Below, piece by piece: positions 58,477 through 64,000 of a stretch of 64,000 nucleotides of DNA (its first letter is position 1; each line of letters opens with the position of its first letter). A model generated the notes under the pieces. The model worked only from the letters and a program-made list of their open reading frames with translations. It did no database searches and had not been told where the DNA came from. The DNA is from Microplitis mediator (lineage: Eukaryota; Arthropoda; Insecta; Hymenoptera; Braconidae): assembly GCF_029852145.1 (NCBI RefSeq), contig NC_079969.1, forward strand, positions 20,429,860-20,493,859, read 5' to 3'. A program made the position numbers and the translations under genes.

Positions 58477-58496
58477 CAGGAATCGTATTGTTCCTT

Positions 58497-59362
58497 CTCT
58501 AAATATGAATTAGTGATTTTTCACTAATTTCAAGTGAATATTCACTAATTGTCAATGCCACAATCGTACCACGCAGAATTAGTGAATATTCACTAAATTA
58601 ATATGTAAATATTAGAATTCACTGATTTGATAAGTGAATATGAGAATCCACTAAATTGAAAAGTGAATATGGAAACCCACTGATTTCATCGGTGAAAAAA
58701 AATATTATATTGCAAAAAAAAATATAAGACACTTGTGATTAGATCCGAAATGTGATTAATGTATTAGAATCATTACTTAGAGGAAATATACATGATTTTG
58801 ATTGATGAAAAAATCCCGGTGACTGCTGGGCTCGAACCTGCATCCTTCCGATTCAAAGTCTTTGATGCTATCCACTGCGCTGGCCTACGCTTGTGATCGC
58901 GTGAGTGTAAATATTATATTCGTTATGATACCAAACAATAACTGATGAAGAAATAAAAAATCCGTGATGTTATGATTGACGTACTCTTCATATAAATATA
59001 TTATTGTTCTGTACTTCTATTTTTTTTTATTTTGAAAGTTTTTTATTAAAATTTAAAAAAAAAATAGCACCATAATTATTAATTATATTTATATCTAGTA
59101 AAATATTTAATTATTTGCTACTTAAAGTTACTAGTGAAATTGTGAAATTCACAAATTTAGAAGCGAATAGCAGTTTCACTTGTAGAAATTATGAAAATAT
59201 CGCTAGTTCAGTAGTGAAAATCACTTATTTGCTAGTGAAAATTATAGCACTAAATTTATTAGTGAGAATTCACTAATTTGTTATTTAAATACACTGATTA
59301 TGAAGTGAATACTGCTTCACTAACGTAATTAATGAAATTTCCACTAATTCATGTTTAGAGAG
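58497..59362 (-). mobile_element. CTCTAA...ATGAATTAGTG inverted-end element with tRNA-like centre, copy 2
   Basis: Full-length second copy of 20777-21637, in reverse. Ends CTCTAAATATGAATTAGTG and complement; same AATTAGTGAATATTCAC subterminal repeats; the tRNA-like module is at 58813-58890. Confidence 0.85.
58813..58890 (-). repeat. tRNA-like module in copy 2
   Basis: Minus strand GGCCAGCGCAGTGGATAGC, GACTTTGAATC and GGTTCGAGCCCAGCAG, almost the same as 21243-21316, so the A and B boxes have been kept in both copies. Confidence 0.65.
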
Positions 59363-59462
59363 CCCTTTTTTCAAGTATTTTGTATATGCGAAATAATAAT
59401 AAAATACAATTGAATTTTATACATTTCTATTTTACCACAATATACTTTATAAATGAAACGTA

Positions 59463-60163
59463 TCCCTCGTGAATTTGAATCACGGTGGAAACACCGTGAT
59501 TACACGCTGGGTTTATTCCATTTTACCACCGTAGTTCCACGGTGTACCCACCGTAGTTCCACGGTGTACCCTCCGTGATTTCACGGTGAACCCACCGTGT
59601 ATCCGCGGTGTACCCACGATGGTTCCACCGTGGGTACACGGTGTACCTATCATGGTTCCACGGTGTACCCACCATGGTCCCATGATGTATCCACATATTT
59701 TACTACGAAAAAAAAAAAAATCCGCACCCTCGTAGTCTCGATCCCGAGACCTTTGAATTTGCAATCTGATCTGTTACCTATTGTGCCGAACCTCACACTT
59801 GAAGGATGAAGTTGATTATATTTATTTAGATAAAATTTAACTCAAGTAAATAAAAGACATCAAATAAATGATTGTTTTCTTATTTGTGACATAACGAATT
59901 TGAACAATGAAATTGAACTATAAAAATTTATATTATTATATATAAATATGAGTGTGTATAACGTTTAATCGCGTTGGTTACACGGCGGGACCAATTTTTG
60001 GATAGGGGTGGTTACACTGTGTAATCATGGCGGGCGCACCGTGAGTACACCGTGTAATCACCGTGGTCCCACCGTGTATTAACGGTGGTAAAATGGAACA
60101 AACCCATCGTGTAACCACGGTGGATCCACGGTGTTTCCACCGTGATTCAAATCTGCGAGGGAA
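59463..60163. mobile_element. TCCCTCG...CACGGTG inverted-end element with 22-bp repeats and tRNA-like centre
   Basis: Ends TCCCTCGTGAATTTGAATC and complement. Inside both arms, ~22-bp units built on CACGGTGTACCCACCGTGG recur (59525-59690 and 59970-60140); CACGGTG and CACCGTG are mutual complements. A tRNA-like module lies between at 59727-59795. Translations of these repeats are not genes. Confidence 0.8.
59727..59795 (-). repeat. tRNA-like module
   Basis: Minus strand GTTCGGCACAATAGGTAAC, a possible anticodon loop TTGCAAA, and B box TCGGGATCGAGAC. Weaker than the others but ordered like a tRNA. Confidence 0.5.
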
Positions 60164-60660
60164 TTTATATAAAATCACATCAATTGTTATAAAATTCTTA
60201 TAAGATCATATGAATCCTTATAAAAATTTTATAAGATTATGTAAGCTTTCATATAATTATATATAAACACATATGTTTGTATATGATTCTATAAGAACTT
60301 TTTCTCGGGTTTATATAAAATCACATAAATTTTTATAACATCCTTATAAAACAATATAAATTCTTACAAGATTTATTTAAGATCAAATGAACTTTTATAT
60401 AATCATATATAATTATATAGAAGCATATAAAACTTTATCTAGTAATTTTATAAAGTTATATATAACGTTATATAAAATCATATCGAATTTTTATAAAGTC
60501 CTCACAAGAGTATATTGATTCTTATAAGAACTTTATAAGATCATATAAGCTTTTATGTAATCATATGTAATTTTTATATATTTCTTATATGATCATATAT
60601 AAATTGTATATAAATATATATGTTTATATATGATCATATAAAATCTTTTTTTCCCGGGAA
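60164..60660. repeat. AT-rich short-repeat block (TTATAAGATCATATGAA)
   Basis: Many imperfect TTATATGATCATATAA units, like 49960-50200. No gene. Confidence 0.6.
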
Positions 60661-61643
60661 TTCTGTAGACTTTATCCATATAGTAGTAGCTACTCCTCAG
60701 AATTTTTACAAATTTTTAGCTACTATAATTTTGAAGGTACAATTGAATTTCTTTTGATACTTGCTTCAATAAATTAGTCACCTTTAAATTTGTTATTTGT
60801 TTTAAACAATGGATAATAAACAAAAAGTTTATAGTTTTGTGTATTATAATGTCAAAATAGTGATTTATTTACAATTTTATAACTATAATAAATTATTACT
60901 AAAATAGATCTATTTATAAATAAATGTAATAAACTTAAAAAATTACAAAAAAAAATTTGCGGCACATGATCCCGTTGGAATTAAGAGCTCAAACTTCGAA
61001 AGAATTTGTTCTGCCGTAATTGAAAACGTTTGAGAAGTAATCGTAATAAATTAAAAAAATCATCCTTTTAAGGAGCACTCTACTGCACATTGATGCAATA
61101 CTGCCTCATTTAGCGAAGTGCGCTTTAATTTTTTGGAAATATTCGTTTGTTCGTGAGCAAAACTCGACCAAAGTTCCTAATTACTGTATTAGTGCAACAC
61201 AGATATGCCGTTTACCCACTTGGGTGCGAGAATGAAAAAAAGTAAAAACTCCTGATAAGGATGCAGAGTGATTAGTCGTTATTTTTAAAAATAATTTAGA
61301 TAAAAATAAAAAAAATTGTTTATCTTTCTTTTCGTCTTGCTGTACCTTCGAAATTATAGTAGCTTAAAATCTGTAAAAATCCTGAGGAGTAGCTACTACT
61401 ATATGGATAAAGTCTACAGAGTTTAAAATTTTTTGAACAATTACTTTGGCCGGAATAAAAAATTAATCGTTCAATGCCAAAAACCTCCTGTTATTCAAAC
61501 GGGAAACTTACATCGCTGTGTGGCACGGGTTCAGATTAAAATAGAGACCTGAAACTTGGAGGATATTTTTTTTTATTTATTTCGAATCACATGAGCCTCT
61601 GGGAGCATAAAAATTCGAAAATGTCCAAAATAAGGACCACCCT
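60661..61643. repeat. Inverted repeat (60661-61421) joined to an AGGGTGGTCC element end
   Basis: GTAGACTTTATCCATATAG with GTAGCTACTCCTCAG at the left is repeated inverted at 61340-61421. To the right, 61520-61643 is the AGGGTGGTCC end also seen at 22485. Interior has no frame or recognised feature. Confidence 0.55.
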
Positions 61644-61654
61644 GATGTATATAA

Positions 61655-63137
61655 GGGTCATTCCATGCCAAATCGACAAATTTTTTACTCGACCCCCTTC
61701 GATTTTGCTTAATATTTTTTATCTTTTTCTACCACCTAAAAGACATTTGTAGGAATTATTTCAAATTTTTTTACCCAACCCAAAGAATGTTACGATCTTT
61801 TGAAAAAAACCGCTCTTTTTTTTAAATTGCTAGAACTTTTTCAAAAATTGACCGATCAGGACCACACCAAATTGAAAATTTTTTTGTTTTTTAATGTAGT
61901 TTAAAAAAAAATACGAAAAAAATGTCAAGGTCCGGATCTATGAAATGTTTCGGTTTTTTCGAAATAACCGTCATCTTCTCGAAGTCCGACCCCTTCTATT
62001 TTTTTTTTTACTCAAAAAAAAACTTCTACTTATTCTGCAAAAATCTGCGCTAGTTTCAAGATTTGCCGACGATCGCTTCTAATTTTTTTTTTTAATTAAA
62101 AAAAAAGTTTTTTCGAATTTGGCTTATTTCATGTGACTTTATTATGAAATTTTATTGGCTTCCTCGTGAAACTTCAGAGGTTGAAAAATAAAATTTTATT
62201 CGAAAATTTTAAGTGGTTATCGCCCAAAAAATTGCGTTTATTTCTTTCAAAAAAGTAAGGAATAAAGAGAAGGATGATCTGCACTCTAAGATAAGGTTAT
62301 AGTTCTATTCACCTTATATCATTAAATAAATAAAAAATAATTCTTTTGTATCTGTTCAAGTCAATTTATTGTATATGAAACATTTCACTTTTCTTTGATT
62401 CTAATAATCAAAATTAAATCTATTTTTTTTTATTTCTCAGCTAGAGGGAATTTTTAAGCCTGGTTCATTTTGAAAGTTGTCATTTTTCGGTACGAGAGAA
62501 GAAAACGGTCATAAAGTGAAAAAAATGATTTTCCCTTACTTTTTTGAAAGAAAAAAAACGCAATTTTTTGGATGATAACCACTTAAAATTTTCGAATAAA
62601 ATTTTATTTTTCAACTTCTGAAGTTTCACGAAAAAGCCAATAAAATTTCATAATAAAGTCACATGAAATAAGCCAAATTCGAAAAAACTTTTTTTTTAAT
62701 AAAGAAAAAAAATTAGAAGCGATCGTCGGCACATCTTGAAACTAGCGCAGATTTTTGCAGAATAAGCTGGTTTTTCTTGAGTAAAAAAAAAAATAGAAGG
62801 GGTCGGACTTCGAGAAAATGACGGTTATTTCGAAAAAACCGAAACATTTCATAGATCCGGACCTTGACATTTTTTTCGTATTTTTTTTTAAACTACATTA
62901 AAAAACAAAAAAATTTTCAATTTGGTGTGGTCCTGATCGGTCAATTTTTGAAAAAGTTCTAGCAATTTAAAAAAAAGAGCGGTTTTTTTCAAAAGATCGT
63001 AACATTCTTTGGGTTGGGTAAAAAAATTTGAAATAATTCCTACAAATGTCTTTTAGGTGGTAGAAAAAGATAAAAAATATTAAGCAAAATCGAAGGGGGT
63101 CGAGTAAAAAATTTGTCGATTTGGCATGGAATGACCC
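61655..63137. mobile_element. 1.48-kb near-perfect palindrome, GGGTCATTCCATGCC ends
   Basis: GGGTCATTCCATGCCAAATC at the left and its complement at the right, arms of ~720 bp, centre near 62396. Differences are few single bases. Same terminal theme as 28933-29996. No ORF of note. Confidence 0.95.
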
Positions 63138-63653
63138 ATAAATATTCTATTACTTTTGAACGAATTAATCGACTTTAATAAAGCTCGATAATTACTAATA
63201 AGAAGTATGTGACACAACGCTCACAACGGCTTTCTAGTGGTTAGCTTGACATTTGCTTAACTGCGCAAATTCCGCGTTCTTAATCAACACTGTTACGATC
63301 CATCGCATCGTCAATATAACGATACGATTACGTAGAATGACAAAACGATAACCTATTTTGTCAAAATAACTGAATCTCGATAGGAAATTTTCCGAGTGTG
63401 GCTTAAATAAAAAAACGAATTCTCATTGGAGGACCAGGATTGAATAGTTTATTTAACGATACTATAGATCATTAAAATAAATAAAGATGTTGTTAAATTA
63501 ACTGTACGTATTGCAATAATTAACAAATGAATAGCTATTTTCACAATCATCTGTTTAACTATCCTTTAAATTGCTTAAATGATAAAATTTTTCTTGCTGT
63601 GTATGTGATATATATGTTGCATATAATTTTCACATATATATTTTTCCATGCAG
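63138..63653. other. Apparently unique sequence upstream of a candidate last exon
   Basis: Contains TCTAGTGGTTAGC (63232-63246), reminiscent of an A box but without a B box. Otherwise nothing recognised. Confidence 0.35.
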
Positions 63654-63694
63654 GTGAAACTTTAAGTTTTGATGCTGATATCATGAAAATATAA
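63654..63694 (+). CDS. Candidate terminal exon of a host gene
   Basis: After a good acceptor (TATATTTTTCCATGCAG) a short frame reads GETLSFDADIMKI and a TAA at 63692-63694 that overlaps AATAAA at 63693. Acceptor, short frame and polyadenylation signal together suggest a last exon, but the rest of the gene was not found and chance is a real possibility. Confidence 0.2.
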
Positions 63695-64000
63695 ATAAAT
63701 ATTAAGATATTATTTTTGTCTCCAACTTTGTAAAAAAATTTTTAATTTTAAAATAATTCGAAGTAATTAATGATACTAAAATGACGTTGTTTATCCCATG
63801 TTGCCCGATATACAACAGATAAGATAATTTCAATTAAAGTAAAAACTTTTAGAATTTAAGAAATTTTTTTATGAATAAAAAATTATCATTTAATTTTTGA
63901 CAAATATATATATATGCTGTAAAATATGTTCACTATTAAATTTAATTAACACTTTTTCATTTTTCCTGTGTCAGATTACTCAGATCGTATTAAAACGTTG
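63695..64000. other. AT-rich right edge, no gene seen
   Basis: No repeats or frames recognised; short TATATATATG tract near 63905. Confidence 0.35.

Noticed and set aside
59513..60178. Frames rich in Gly, Thr, His and Arg
   Set aside because: Translations of the 22-bp CACGGTG repeats.

Overview
This is eukaryotic DNA, very AT-rich, with GT-AG introns and no operons. It is built almost entirely from nested transposable elements. The mix (Jockey-like, R4/Dong-like, Bel/Pao-like, pogo-like and hAT-like elements plus many long inverted-repeat elements) fits an insect. A parasitoid-wasp-type hymenopteran is my best guess, but no single-copy host gene confirms it. Host sequence is limited to short islands (about 9.8-12.5 kb, 18.7-20.4 kb, 55.7-56.7 kb, 63.1-64 kb) holding at most three short candidate exons.

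Layout. 1-1060: satellite with an exact 92-bp period and signs of a dimeric higher-order unit. 1.24-3.91 kb: DNA element with ~410-bp inverted ends around a broken intron-containing gene. 4.05-6.0 kb: a frameshifted DUF4806-like gene and palindromic GATCATG repeats. 6.0-9.8 kb: a fold-back element fused to a decayed pogo-like transposase. 12.6-15.2 kb and 27.3-28.1 kb: two 5'-truncated R4/Dong-like retrotransposons, each flanked by TAA microsatellite; the first is split by a 1167-bp insertion with a 5-bp target duplication. 17.5-31.9 kb: nested fold-back elements, (GT)n-bearing repeats and tRNA-like modules.

32.2-45.85 kb is a six-level nest: an AACTTCCCGCT-type repeat holds two abutting LTRs; the second LTR holds a GGCCCTAGGGG fold-back; that holds a CACTGAGAGAAAA fold-back; that holds a TA-flanked element with ACATCGTAA motifs; this carries a tRNA-Ser-like module; and a Jockey-like retrotransposon with both ORFs open lies inside the module, flanked by a 15-bp duplication. 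The Jockey-like element is the only apparently intact autonomous element here.

46.2-60.7 kb holds a 1-kb palindrome, a Bel/Pao 3' part with one LTR and a pol lacking the integrase core, a second copy of a GC-rich hairpin element, a non-autonomous hAT with an 8-bp duplication, a 1084-bp inverted-end element carrying a three-exon 69-aa gene with SAM-like sequence, and two element families with a tRNA-like module near the centre. 61.65-63.14 kb is a near-perfect 1.5-kb palindrome.

The features most worth following are the three-exon SAM-like mini-gene inside a short inverted-end element, and the recurring placement of tRNA-like modules with a pol III B box inside otherwise unrelated inverted-end elements.
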